DNA from: Clostridiales bacterium
GTDB lineage: Bacteria > Bacillota > Clostridia > Oscillospirales > CAG-272
NCBI GenBank assembly: GCA_012519315.1
Contig: JAAYQM010000013.1
Location: 1 to 48,843 of the forward strand
Direction: 5' to 3'
DNA length: 48,843 nt
Both the position numbers and the translations under genes were made by a program. How positions within the stretch are numbered: the first letter of the stretch is position 1; each line of letters begins with the position of its first letter. This document shows, one piece after another, positions 1 to 8,307 of this stretch. Below the pieces are notes generated by a model, which had not been told where the DNA came from, did not search any database, and was given only the letters and a program-made list of their open reading frames with translations.

Positions 1-272
1 GCAATATTTACAGCCGTAGCGATGACGGAGACGTCTACACCGCTGTACTTATAAGCATTAAGGATGAAAATCTTGACAAGGCCTATGCCTTCCGTGCATA
101 CTGCATCATTGAAGATGAGGCGGGGGAGAGAACTGTTTTGTACAGCATGATGAAGGAAAAGAGCATCTATGATGTTGCAAAGCTTGCCCTTGCCGATGAG
201 GACAATGGTCTGAATGAGGAGCAACAGGCTTATCTTCAGAGCATTGTAGCTCTTGTGGAAGGCGAGATTTAG
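1..272 (+). CDS. C-terminal end of an unidentified protein (5' truncated by the window)
   Basis: An open frame runs from the window edge (first full codon at base 3) to a TAG at 270-272, giving about 89 residues. The start lies outside the window, so the ORF track misses it. The residues form a plausible folded tail: an Asp/Ser-rich beginning, a beta-like stretch (AYAFRAYCIIEDEAGERTVL) and an acidic helical end (LNEEQQAYLQSIVALVEGEI). The mix of AYAFRAY and ERTVLYS resembles C-terminal Ig-like or beta-sandwich modules of large clostridial surface proteins, but I do not recognise a named family. The small peptide gene 34 bases downstream has its own strong ribosome-binding site and may be co-transcribed. 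Confidence 0.6.
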   Translation, partial: NIYSRSDDGDVYTAVLISIKDENLDKAYAFRAYCIIEDEAGERTVLYSMMKEKSIYDVAKLALADEDNGLNEEQQAYLQSIVALVEGEI

Positions 273-306
273 CCGGCAACAAATTATGAGAGGGAGGATT
301 TTCGAT

Positions 307-429
307 ATGAAAAAAGATTATGAAAGCCCCTGCGTGGAAATTGTAGAATTTTTGTCGCAGTCACATGTCACAACGAGTTTTACTATTGATGAGATGGATG
401 ACGGTGGATTTTACAACGATAAATGGTAA
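307..429 (+). CDS. 40-residue peptide of the MKKxYExPxxEIVEF type, function unknown
   Basis: This ATG-started 40-codon frame is below the ORF-track cutoff but has a strong Shine-Dalgarno (GAGGGAGGA, 8 bases upstream) and a TAA stop, followed 105 bases later by a strong terminator. The peptide begins MKKDYESPCVEIVEFLSQSH, then has VTTSF and an acidic, Gly/Asp-rich tail ending in YNDKW. Short proteins with this head (Lys-rich start, Tyr-Glu-x-Pro, Glu-Ile/Val core, then a T/S motif and Gly/Asp-rich end) recur in Clostridia and are usually annotated hypothetical. The shape, a conserved leader-like half and a variable polar tail, recalls ribosomally made peptide precursors, but no modification enzyme or exporter is adjacent, so that role is only a possibility. 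Confidence 0.6.
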   Translation: MKKDYESPCVEIVEFLSQSHVTTSFTIDEMDDGGFYNDKW

Positions 430-534
430 GATTAACAGCCGATGATTAAGCGGATCTTTATCGGGGCTTTACTGTCCGGTTTGATATTTCTGCGTTTAAT
501 ATCGGCGGGAAAAAACATATAATATACAGAACAT

Positions 535-566
535 ATAAGGGTTGAATAGAATAATTCAACCCTTAT
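535..566 (+). terminator. Strong hairpin terminator after the small peptide gene
   Basis: A perfect 13-bp stem, ATAAGGGTTGAAT paired with ATTCAACCCTTAT, has a 6-base loop and is followed by a short T-rich run (tgttt). It separates the small peptide gene from the glycosidase gene. The rest of 430-638 holds no other gene that I can support. Confidence 0.75.
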
Positions 567-638
567 TGTTTCGTTAGGGACTATTTTTACGATAATTGAT
601 TGGTGATTACTATTCATGAAAAACTAGGAGTTATTTCC

Positions 639-2582
639 ATGAAAAAGACTGCGAAGAGAAGCGATTGTTTTTTTGGACTGCATTTTGACTTTCATGCAGT
701 TAGTGGCGATGTTATCGGCCTTGATACAAACAGAGAGGCTATAGCCAAAGCCCTGGATCTTGTCCGTCCCGATTATGTTCAGTGCGATACAAAGGGGCAT
801 TCCGGGCTTTCCTCCTATCCGACAAAAACGGGAATCCCCGCCAATGAAATAAAGGTGGATATCCTCAAGTTATGGCGGGAGCTTACAGAGGAAAGAGGTA
901 TCGCGCTTTATGCGCATCATTCCGGCCTTTACGATATGGCCTGCGCCGCAGAGCATCCGGATTATGCTATTGCCGATGAAAAAGGGAATATAAGTACTCG
1001 CATTATGTCGGTTTTTTCACCATATGCCGATGAGTTTTTAATTCCTCAGCTGCTTGAGCTGGCACTCGATTACCGGCTTGACGGCGTTTGGCTTGACGGC
1101 GAGTGCTGGGCGACAGACGTTGACTATTCTGTGCACGCAAGGCGGGCATACAGGTTAAAGTTTGGCAGGGAGCCGGCCAAAAAAGGGGAGGATGGCTATG
1201 AGGAATACCGGGAGTTTTGTCGTCAGGGGTGGCGTGAATATTCTGCCCACGTTATAAATAAGGTTAAGGAAAAGGCGCCCCATTTTCAGATGACCAGCAA
1301 CTGGCTTTATTCGGCATATGTGCCCGAAAAACCGCAGATTTCAGCGGATTATCTCTCAGGTGATGTCACTCCGATCCAATCAATCGACAGCGCACGCTCA
1401 CATTCCCGTTATTTTATGAATCAGGGCATCGCATGGGATGTAATTTCATGGGGATTTAATTCGGCAAACACCTGGACAGCGCAAAATCGAACGAACAAAA
1501 CGGCGGTCCAGCTCTGTCAGGAGGCTGCATATATTATTTCGACGGGCGGAGGCTGGCAGCTCTATAATTATCAGCAGGGATGCGGCGGCACGTTACAGGA
1601 ATGGGCAATACCCGAATGGGTAAAGGTGGCGGAGTTTTGTCGTGAGCGGCAGCATTTGTGTCATAAGGCAAAATCTATCCCTCAGGTGGGGGTTATTTTC
1701 TCTACGGCGGGGTCGATTGCCGGGCGATCCAAGCTTTTTACCCTTGGAAATGAGGTGAACTCTGCCAACGGTTGGCTCTATGCAACCCAGGATGCCGGAT
1801 ATACCAATGAAATACTGATGACCCATTATGCTCTTGACACAGACCTTCAAAGGTTTGGTCTGCTTATTCTGCCTGATATTACAGTTATTGAAAATGCCCT
1901 TCTAGAAAAGCTGAAGGAGTATGTTAAAAAAGGGGGAAGCCTTATTCTAGGCGGACCGGAGGCAATCGGTCATTTTGATGATATCATCTCCTGTCGTGTA
2001 CAAAAGACGGACAGCATAAAACTGTATCATGTTGAAGGGGGCGGCGCCCTTTCGGCAGTGGAATCGAATTTTGCCCTCCTTGACGAAGGTAACGGGGAAA
2101 TAGCAGCCCGCTATTACAAAGATAATTATTTCACAGACAAGTCTTACATTGCGGCGGTATATGAAACCTACGGCAGCGGTACCCTCTGCGCTATTGCCTT
2201 TGATTTTGGAAGTGTTTATGCAAAAAACAGAACGGCATCTCTTTGTGAATTTTGTGCGGAAAAACTACGCCGTTTGTTCCCTGAACCTATTGTAAAGGCT
2301 GAGGGGAGCAGGTATTTACACATTACCCTGATGGAGAAGGACGGAAAGATGATAATAAACCTGCTGAATTACGCAGGACCACATAATGATCCGTATAACC
2401 GTAGCTTTGACGAGATTCCTTCTATCGGGCCGATAAAGGTGGCTGTCCGTTGCAAAAAGCGCCCAAAATCGGTAACTCTTGAACCGCAGCAAGTCTCATG
2501 CCCCTTTGAATACGAGGGCGGCAGACTTGTATTTACCGTTGATAAGGTTGATATTCATAGCATTGTTGTTATAGAGAATTAA
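639..2582 (+). CDS. Putative glycoside hydrolase: GH29/GHL6-like barrel plus beta-galactosidase-trimerisation-like domain
   Basis: The track starts at a TTG (600), but ATG 639 sits 8 bases behind TAGGAG and gives a natural start (MKKTAKRSDCFFGLHFDFHA), 647 residues. Residues ~8-330 look like a (beta/alpha)8 glycosidase barrel: HFDFHA, an LVRPDYVQCDTKGH strand, YAHHSGLYD, and DGVWLDGECW whose Asp/Glu are candidate catalytic residues. Residues ~350-520 contain a glutamine-amidotransferase-like fold with LLILPDITVIE and YVKKGGSLILGG, as in the trimerisation domain of GH42 enzymes and of GHL6/GH151-type proteins. A beta-rich tail follows. There is no signal peptide, so it should act in the cytoplasm on imported oligosaccharide. 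GH151/GH29-like fucosidase activity is possible, but the substrate is not visible in the sequence. It ends convergently with the solute-binding protein gene. Confidence 0.7.
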   Translation: MKKTAKRSDCFFGLHFDFHAVSGDVIGLDTNREAIAKALDLVRPDYVQCDTKGHSGLSSYPTKTGIPANEIKVDILKLWRELTEERGIALYAHHSGLYDMACAAEHPDYAIADEKGNISTRIMSVFSPYADEFLIPQLLELALDYRLDGVWLDGECWATDVDYSVHARRAYRLKFGREPAKKGEDGYEEYREFCRQGWREYSAHVINKVKEKAPHFQMTSNWLYSAYVPEKPQISADYLSGDVTPIQSIDSARSHSRYFMNQGIAWDVISWGFNSANTWTAQNRTNKTAVQLCQEAAYIISTGGGWQLYNYQQGCGGTLQEWAIPEWVKVAEFCRERQHLCHKAKSIPQVGVIFSTAGSIAGRSKLFTLGNEVNSANGWLYATQDAGYTNEILMTHYALDTDLQRFGLLILPDITVIENALLEKLKEYVKKGGSLILGGPEAIGHFDDIISCRVQKTDSIKLYHVEGGGALSAVESNFALLDEGNGEIAARYYKDNYFTDKSYIAAVYETYGSGTLCAIAFDFGSVYAKNRTASLCEFCAEKLRRLFPEPIVKAEGSRYLHITLMEKDGKMIINLLNYAGPHNDPYNRSFDEIPSIGPIKVAVRCKKRPKSVTLEPQQVSCPFEYEGGRLVFTVDKVDIHSIVVIEN

Positions 2583-2619
2583 AATTCAGGATCCCCCTTC
2601 AAGCTGTTCTGATAGAAAA

Positions 2620-2663
2620 AACCTCATAAAAAAAGCCGCAATTCGCGGCTTTTTTTATGAGGT
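2620..2663. terminator. Bidirectional terminator between converging genes
   Basis: A near-perfect 20-bp inverted repeat (AACCTCATAAAAAAAGCCGC / GCGGCTTTTTTTATGAGGTT) with a 5-base loop lies between the converging glycosidase and solute-binding-protein genes. The A7/T7 tracts sit within the stem, so the GC core followed by a T-run can terminate transcription in both directions. Confidence 0.9.
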
Positions 2664-2669
2664 TCAATT

Positions 2670-4139
2670 CTAATTTTCAAGAATTTTTTTGATATCTGCA
2701 TCCATCATCTTTTTTACAACTCTTTCCACAGTTGCATATTTTGATGCAAAGGTGTTTTCCCCGGAAACCATGATGCTTGATATCATCGAGGAGAGAGATC
2801 CCCAGTTGTAGATGTACCCTAAGTCATAGACGAGACTGTCAAGGATAATATCCAGCATTTCTTTGGATTCCTCATCGCGGATGTCCCTTTGTGTCAGAGT
2901 CTTGTCGTAATAGGCGACTGTAAGTGTATCAACCGATTTTGCTGCCATAGCCTCAAGCAAAAAACCTGTTGTTTCAAGGTCTTTGTTAGTAACAGGAATG
3001 CAGTTAACCGAGGCGGCGTAGTTGAGGTAGTTGTAATAGCGATCCTGATCCTCGGAGAGCTTCGGCCACGGAATGATACCAAAGGGGATCTCCATGTTTC
3101 GGATTCGAGCCACACACTGCATTACCTCACCGTAGAAGAGGGCATTACCCTTTTCAAAAATCGATTGAATAACCGCAGGATAAACACCCATGCGCGCCGT
3201 TATCGCAGTGAGATTGGGATCGGATACAATTTTGCTGGCATTTTCAAAAACGGTGTGGATTCTTTCAGTATTAACGGTTAAATAGGGTAGATCGTCGTTA
3301 TCTTTTTTTATAATGCGCTCGCCGGAGCTGTAATAAAGAGCGAATTGTGTGTCCGGCGTTGTTGCAAGACCGAACCGGTCGTCAATAGTCATGTTGTTGT
3401 CTTGATTGAGATCGGCATTGACGGCTTGCATCATCTCGTACATTTTGTCATTAACCCATTTGTTTTCATGAACAAGGTCATAGGGAGATTCAAGGTTGAA
3501 ATCTTCTATCATATCCTTGTTGAACATGAGAATCCAGGTTGCGTCATTATCCGAGATGCTGATATCCCCTGTTGCATAATAAATTTTGTTGGCGATGGAT
3601 GTTTCCTTTGTCAGGTTTTGGTCCCAATAAGGCTTTGACAGATCAAGGTGATCCACCTCGTATAAATCTATAAGTTGCTGGTCGCTTATAAAGGAAGGGG
3701 TGTAGCGCAGAGGCATAACAATGACATCAAATTCGTCACTGTCTGACTGGATTGCATTCTTAGCGACATTGGCAACGTTTGCAACCGGGTTGTGCTGGAT
3801 AACGATGTCGTATTTATCCTGAATATACTCGTTTCTCCAATAGACCGCGTTATTAATAACATCGGCGTTAATGGTATCAGCATAGATATCTACAGTATTC
3901 CAAAGTTCACTGTAGGTTGAGTCACCGCTCCCGCGAGTGATAAAGCGGACGACCGCACCGTCAAAGGTCAAATCTGGCAGGTCCGGTGCATTTGGGTCCT
4001 TAGTCTCACTTGAGGGAGATGTGGTTTGTTTGGTAGAGTCGCCATTGTCTGTCCGCTCGCCGCATGCAAAGAGGAGGGGAATGGTCAGCAGCATGACAAA
4101 CAAAAGGCAGGTTGCTTTTTTCGCAAGACTAAAATTCAT
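2670..4139 (-). CDS. Extracellular solute-binding lipoprotein (sugar ABC transporter type)
   Basis: The protein is about 489 residues, with a lipoprotein signal peptide ending in LLFAC (Cys near residue 26) and a Ser/Thr-rich linker. The body matches the family 1 extracellular solute-binding fold of sugar ABC importers: FDGAVVRFITRG, the YWRNEYIQDKYDI segment, VMPLRYTPSFISDQQLIDL, ATGDISISDNDATWILMFNKDM, and FGIIPWPKLSEDQDRYYN. Two ATGs are in frame. The second (4139) has AGATGAGG at 7 bases and is preferred over 4145, where the spacing is only 1-2 bases. It is the last gene of the minus-strand carbohydrate operon. No permease or ATPase is nearby, so it must share a transporter encoded elsewhere or serve as a sensor. 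The ligand is probably a sugar, but this is inferred. Confidence 0.85.
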   Translation of the reverse strand: MNFSLAKKATCLLFVMLLTIPLLFACGERTDNGDSTKQTTSPSSETKDPNAPDLPDLTFDGAVVRFITRGSGDSTYSELWNTVDIYADTINADVINNAVYWRNEYIQDKYDIVIQHNPVANVANVAKNAIQSDSDEFDVIVMPLRYTPSFISDQQLIDLYEVDHLDLSKPYWDQNLTKETSIANKIYYATGDISISDNDATWILMFNKDMIEDFNLESPYDLVHENKWVNDKMYEMMQAVNADLNQDNNMTIDDRFGLATTPDTQFALYYSSGERIIKKDNDDLPYLTVNTERIHTVFENASKIVSDPNLTAITARMGVYPAVIQSIFEKGNALFYGEVMQCVARIRNMEIPFGIIPWPKLSEDQDRYYNYLNYAASVNCIPVTNKDLETTGFLLEAMAAKSVDTLTVAYYDKTLTQRDIRDEESKEMLDIILDSLVYDLGYIYNWGSLSSMISSIMVSGENTFASKYATVERVVKKMMDADIKKILEN

Positions 4140-4190
4140 ATTCATACCTCATCTTAGTACCTCATCAGTTTGTCGATGGGGGGAGGGGAG

Positions 4191-5564
4191 TTATCTTTCT
4201 CTCTTCTTCCTGAAGATAGCATAGGATGAAAGGGAGAGAGCCGCGCCCGAGACAACAAGAGCTATCGGGTCGAAGGTTGTGGGAGCGGTTGTAGTTCCGT
4301 CGGGAGCAGTTGTTGTTGCGGTTGTATCGGGTACCGTTGTTTCAGGTGCTCTGCCGTACGCTTCATCTTCAGATGCATAAATACCGATTTTCTTGATGTA
4401 CATGGTGTCGCCAGCTTTGATGGGCGTTCCAGAGGATAAGAGTGCGTCAATACGGAGTTCTATGAGATATCCGTTCTTAAAGACCGATTCTGTCAGATTT
4501 CCGCCGACAAGATTTGCATCCTCAATGTTGAAAACATAGGTTTTCCATTCGGCCTTGTTCGGTTCGATGGAGGCTGTAAGGCGGTGCTTGGCAGCAACAG
4601 GAATCGGGTCGCTTGTGGAGGTCATGTACCATTCAAAGGTATCGGCGGGGCTGTCGTTGTAAATGGTGACGGCAACCCATTTATGATATTCGAAATTAAC
4701 AGGTGTGTTGTTGAATAGGGTGGTGTCTACATAGGCGCGGCAGTCGGTATTGGTAGCTTCCCACTTTACCGAACCTTCGGGGCTGATGGTTGTATCATAG
4801 CTGTAGTTAAGATTAGACTTTGAATGCAGTCTGGAAATTGTTTCCTCTTTTGTAAAGTCAATAATTGCTGCAGAATAAGGGGGTGCAAGATTCGGCATTT
4901 TGTCGTCCAGCGCAATGGTTGCACCGCTTGCGGCTGCCTGAGCGGCTGCCTTTGTGGGATAAAAGGCAATGTATTCTATGAACATTTCGTCGCCTAAACC
5001 GATGCCGCTGGGAGAGTACATGGCGTCAAGCCGGAGAGAAGTTATTTTGCCGGTTTTCCAGGTAGAGGGTCTGGCCTTTGTGAACATATTCGCTCTTGCG
5101 GCGCCTTCGAGGTTTGCGGTAGGCAAGTGAGCAATGTAGGTCTTCCATGTGTCAGAATTCTTATCAATCGGGAATTGAGTGGTGGTTGCCTTGGTGAAGC
5201 TACCGTCATCTATTGCATAGTGCAGCTCAAAATAGTCGGCATTAGAAAGATTCTTAATATTGACTACAATCCATTGATATTGGTTGCCGTCAATGCCACC
5301 GGTGGAGGAGAACATGGTTTTTGTGTTGAGTATAGCGTAGGGATCGTTTCCGGTAGCCATTATATTGAGGCTTCCGGTTGAAAGTTCATCGGTGTCATGG
5401 AGAAAGGCTGCGCGTGTAATGTTGGTTAATGAGTTGACAACCGACTCTTTCGAGAAATCGATAACATGGTCTGCTGTCGGTGCTGCTGCAAATGTCGAAA
5501 TGGGGATAAGCGCTAAGGAAAGTATCAGGACACAAGCCAAAGAAATAAAACTTAGTCTTTTCAT
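4191..5564 (-). CDS. Secreted surface protein with two homologous beta-rich domains and a C-terminal membrane anchor
   Basis: An N-terminal signal peptide (LSFISLACVLILSLALIPISTFAAA) leads into two homologous modules, ~residues 30-215 and ~228-400. Each opens with IDFSKE/IDFTKEE. Both share a central WIVVNI / WVAVTIYN strand, WKTYI / WKTYVFNIEDANL, LRLDAM / LRIDAL, and GDEMFIEYIAFY / GDTMYIKKIGIY. The pattern suggests a duplicated jelly-roll, carbohydrate-binding-like domain. A Thr/Pro linker (TTVPDTTATTTAPDGTTTAP) and one hydrophobic helix ending in FRKKRER follow. That end resembles a cell-wall sorting tail, but no LPxTG-like motif is visible, so membrane anchoring without sortase is likelier. 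The start has TTAGGAGG 7 bases upstream. Glycan binding is inferred from context. Confidence 0.7.
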   Translation of the reverse strand: MKRLSFISLACVLILSLALIPISTFAAAPTADHVIDFSKESVVNSLTNITRAAFLHDTDELSTGSLNIMATGNDPYAILNTKTMFSSTGGIDGNQYQWIVVNIKNLSNADYFELHYAIDDGSFTKATTTQFPIDKNSDTWKTYIAHLPTANLEGAARANMFTKARPSTWKTGKITSLRLDAMYSPSGIGLGDEMFIEYIAFYPTKAAAQAAASGATIALDDKMPNLAPPYSAAIIDFTKEETISRLHSKSNLNYSYDTTISPEGSVKWEATNTDCRAYVDTTLFNNTPVNFEYHKWVAVTIYNDSPADTFEWYMTSTSDPIPVAAKHRLTASIEPNKAEWKTYVFNIEDANLVGGNLTESVFKNGYLIELRIDALLSSGTPIKAGDTMYIKKIGIYASEDEAYGRAPETTVPDTTATTTAPDGTTTAPTTFDPIALVVSGAALSLSSYAIFRKKRER

Positions 5565-5668
5565 AATTATTCCTCCTAATAAAATTTATATTTTTTGGAA
5601 CTTACTACATTATAGCACTGCATGGCCGATTCTAAAATGACCGGTTCCGACTTGAGTATATCAATTTC

Positions 5669-6529
5669 TTACCTTAGTTTCGAATTGCCTATTAATTCTT
5701 GACGATACTCGTTTGGAGTTTTGCCGGTCTTGTCGCGAAAAAGCTTGTAGAATTGGGTTTTATTTGTAAAACCTGACAATTGTGCGATCATATCAATGTT
5801 GTAGACCTCATATCTTAGCATATCGATTGCATTTTCAATTTTTCTTTCATTAAGATAATCTACGAAATTGATATTAAAGTAATTTTTAAAGGCGCGGCTG
5901 AAATAGTCGGCATTGTAGTGGTATTTTTGCGCTATATCACTGAGCATGATTCCCTTAGTATAGTTGCTGTTGATATAGTCAAGCACCTCGGGCATAACGG
6001 TGTCGATATCCCTGTATCTTGATTTTTCCTTGGGAGTTGTAATTGTGCGCTTAATATAGGAAACTAAAATGTCAAAGTAATGCCTGCTTATCTGCTCATA
6101 ATCACACTGTCTTTTTTCATATTCATTTAACATATTTCTTACGATTTCATTGATTACGATTCGGTTGGAGCCGCTGAAATTGATAGCCTGATCCAGTCTG
6201 CTGTTTGAGGTGTTAAGGCCAAGCTCCTCGGTAAGGAAGGAGGAGAAGCTTTGTGTGCTGAAATAGTCGGGAGATATAAGTAAGTCTACATAATCTGACT
6301 TGTCATTTGCTGTGATGATAGAATGAACTTGCTCAAGCTCGACAAAGAACAGACTGCCATCCCTTATTTCATACTCAACACCGTCAATGATATTAACACC
6401 GGCTCCGCTAAAGAAATATGTGAACTCGATAAATTCATGTTTATGAGGCTTTGAATATTTGCTGTTCTGCTTCATCGGTCGCAGTTTCTCGCCATTGATA
6501 AGGAAATGCTCTTTTTTAAATATATTCAT
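5669..6529 (-). CDS. AraC-family transcriptional regulator with cupin sensor domain
   Basis: This is a 286-residue, full-length AraC/XylS regulator. Residues ~15-130 form a cupin-like sensor (HKHEFIEFTYFFSGAG, GSLFFVELEQVHSI). Residues ~180-280 carry the two helix-turn-helix units: IMLSDIAQKYHYNADYFSRA for the first, and IDMIAQLSGFTNKTQFYKLF followed by KTGKTPNEYR, the family signature. It lies inside the minus-strand carbohydrate operon, 54 bases after the MBL-fold lipoprotein gene and 104 bases before the surface protein gene. It is the obvious candidate to control this operon and perhaps the divergent rhamnosidase, in response to a sugar such as rhamnose. The inducer is inferred. Confidence 0.9.
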   Translation of the reverse strand: MNIFKKEHFLINGEKLRPMKQNSKYSKPHKHEFIEFTYFFSGAGVNIIDGVEYEIRDGSLFFVELEQVHSIITANDKSDYVDLLISPDYFSTQSFSSFLTEELGLNTSNSRLDQAINFSGSNRIVINEIVRNMLNEYEKRQCDYEQISRHYFDILVSYIKRTITTPKEKSRYRDIDTVMPEVLDYINSNYTKGIMLSDIAQKYHYNADYFSRAFKNYFNINFVDYLNERKIENAIDMLRYEVYNIDMIAQLSGFTNKTQFYKLFRDKTGKTPNEYRQELIGNSKLR

Positions 6530-6583
6530 ATCAACTTCCTCAGTAATTAAAAGACCGGACTATATGGCGCTTAGCAGAATATA

Positions 6584-8269
6584 TCAGCTCTCGGGTGACC
6601 AGGGCAGGGGAATTGTAATGATTGTATCTGCTGCCAAGTGAACCTCTTTTACGGTATCAAGAGAAAGGAGGAACATATTTTCCGGTCTCTTTTTTGCAGA
6701 TTTATAGGTATTGTTCCCGGCCGGCCAAAGAACGACCGAGGGCCTTACCAGCTCATAAAGCTGGGGTGTAGCGGCATTGAAGCTGCCGTGATGGGCAAGT
6801 TGAACAAAATCGCTTTTCAGTCCCTCGCGATACATCTTAACAAGCAGGTTGCAGACGTTTGTATGGGCGTCGGTAAGAAACAGGAGCCGTTGTCCCTCAA
6901 TTTTGACAGAGAGGACAAGGGAGGTCTCGTTAAAGTCGGCAAAGGAGGCGGGGCGCAGGTCGTCCAAGGTATAGAGGATATCAATAACAGCATTTTTCAT
7001 AAAGAACTTCTGACCGGTATGCACCTTTATCACCTTTGCATCAGGGAAATGCCTTAGGTGTGAGAAGACACTGTCGGTGATGTTTTTTTCGTCGGTAAAG
7101 CCTTGGGCGAGAGTTTCGGTGGTAGAGGGGAAGTTTAGGATAAAGGTTTCTACCTTAGCTACTCCCGAATATTTTGTGGCAAATTTTTCAAATCCGCCTA
7201 CATGGTCGGAATGCGCATGACTTAAAAACCATCCGGTGATTGTAATGTTGTTCTTATCGGGAGCTTTTTCCCGCAGCACATTATATATTCGGTCGGCGTC
7301 AATGTCCCGGTTAAAGCCGCCGTCGATGATGATAAAGCTGCCGTCGCTCAGTTGGATAACATAGGAAAGTCCGCCAACGGCGAGGTTTCCATTCGCCATG
7401 GGGAATTCTAGTCCGATTTGGGTGATGGAGCTATCAACCAGCTTGTCATACACATTGTCCTTTTCAAGACTGGGAAGTGCTCCGCGAGTCTCAATGGTCA
7501 GCCTCACCGATTGGTCAAAGTCGGCATAGGTGGCGTGGAGGGTGTATTCATCGTTGACAAAGGTTTTGGACAGGTTGTTTCCGATTGTGTTTTCGGTGTA
7601 CAGTTCAAACCCTTTTTTCTTCAATTCATTGGCATATTGCTCAAACTCATCCTTGCTGCTCTCCCCGACATGTAAGAGATAGCAGCCGTTACCACAGTTG
7701 ATGATCTGAGTCGGCTCACCGCCGGTATAGGCAGGCAGTGCGGCAACCGTCTTTGATTGGGTGCCCGTTATTTCAAGATCGGCAGGCATAGATAGATTAT
7801 TTCCCTCCGCTTGCTTTCTTATTTGTCTGACAAACTGCTGAACAGCTACTGTCAGGGATTCACCGTACCATGAGGTGACAACGATTTTATTCTCGATCAA
7901 ACGTATTGCATATTCGGCGTAGCCTATACTGCTCTTAACACTTGTGGTTTGCCGGTGTTTTGTGTTTCCTACAAGAATCTCAAGGGCGGCATCGTCATAT
8001 TCGCCGGTTTTCGACCAATCCGATTCTAATTTAACAGGGGAACTTGCGATCTTCTCAAGCTCGGTTTTTATAGATTTTGCAAGGTTGACGGTTGCTGCAT
8101 CGGCACCATCAGGGTAAACAACGGTGTAGTCGCATTTTCCTGCCTTAATCAGCTCAATCATGGGGGGGACGGTCGTTGTCTCGGTACTGGTGTCGGGCTG
8201 ATCCTTCTGACAATTTGTCAGCATTAGAATCAAAAGAAGGGGTATTATAAACAAAATGGTTTTCTTCAT
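6584..8269 (-). CDS. Secreted metallo-beta-lactamase-fold lipoprotein with extra N-terminal domain
   Basis: The protein is 561 residues. A lipoprotein-like signal peptide ends at LTNC (Cys20; the lipobox is slightly atypical), followed by a Thr-rich linker. Residues ~40-170 (YTVVYPDGADAATVNLAKSI ... EILVGNT) resemble the small alpha/beta domain found in front of alpha-glucuronidase or DUF4838-like glycoside hydrolases. Residues ~290-555 form an MBL fold with an intact metal site: HAHSDH (351-356), FLTDAH (Asp near 467) and LAHHGSFN (His near 494), closest in style to ComEC-like MBL domains. It would be an exported, membrane-tethered hydrolase. Its place between a sugar isomerase-like gene and an AraC regulator suggests a glycan-related ester, lactone or phosphodiester substrate, which is inference only. 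Confidence 0.75.
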   Translation of the reverse strand: MKKTILFIIPLLLILMLTNCQKDQPDTSTETTTVPPMIELIKAGKCDYTVVYPDGADAATVNLAKSIKTELEKIASSPVKLESDWSKTGEYDDAALEILVGNTKHRQTTSVKSSIGYAEYAIRLIENKIVVTSWYGESLTVAVQQFVRQIRKQAEGNNLSMPADLEITGTQSKTVAALPAYTGGEPTQIINCGNGCYLLHVGESSKDEFEQYANELKKKGFELYTENTIGNNLSKTFVNDEYTLHATYADFDQSVRLTIETRGALPSLEKDNVYDKLVDSSITQIGLEFPMANGNLAVGGLSYVIQLSDGSFIIIDGGFNRDIDADRIYNVLREKAPDKNNITITGWFLSHAHSDHVGGFEKFATKYSGVAKVETFILNFPSTTETLAQGFTDEKNITDSVFSHLRHFPDAKVIKVHTGQKFFMKNAVIDILYTLDDLRPASFADFNETSLVLSVKIEGQRLLFLTDAHTNVCNLLVKMYREGLKSDFVQLAHHGSFNAATPQLYELVRPSVVLWPAGNNTYKSAKKRPENMFLLSLDTVKEVHLAADTIITIPLPWSPES

Positions 8270-8307
8270 AAGTATCTCCGGGGATCTATTGAATATAAGG
8301 TCACGGT

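Noticed and set aside
2889-3638. Plus-strand ORFs opposite the solute-binding protein gene
   Set aside because: They are shadow frames rich in Cys and Val without ribosome-binding sites.
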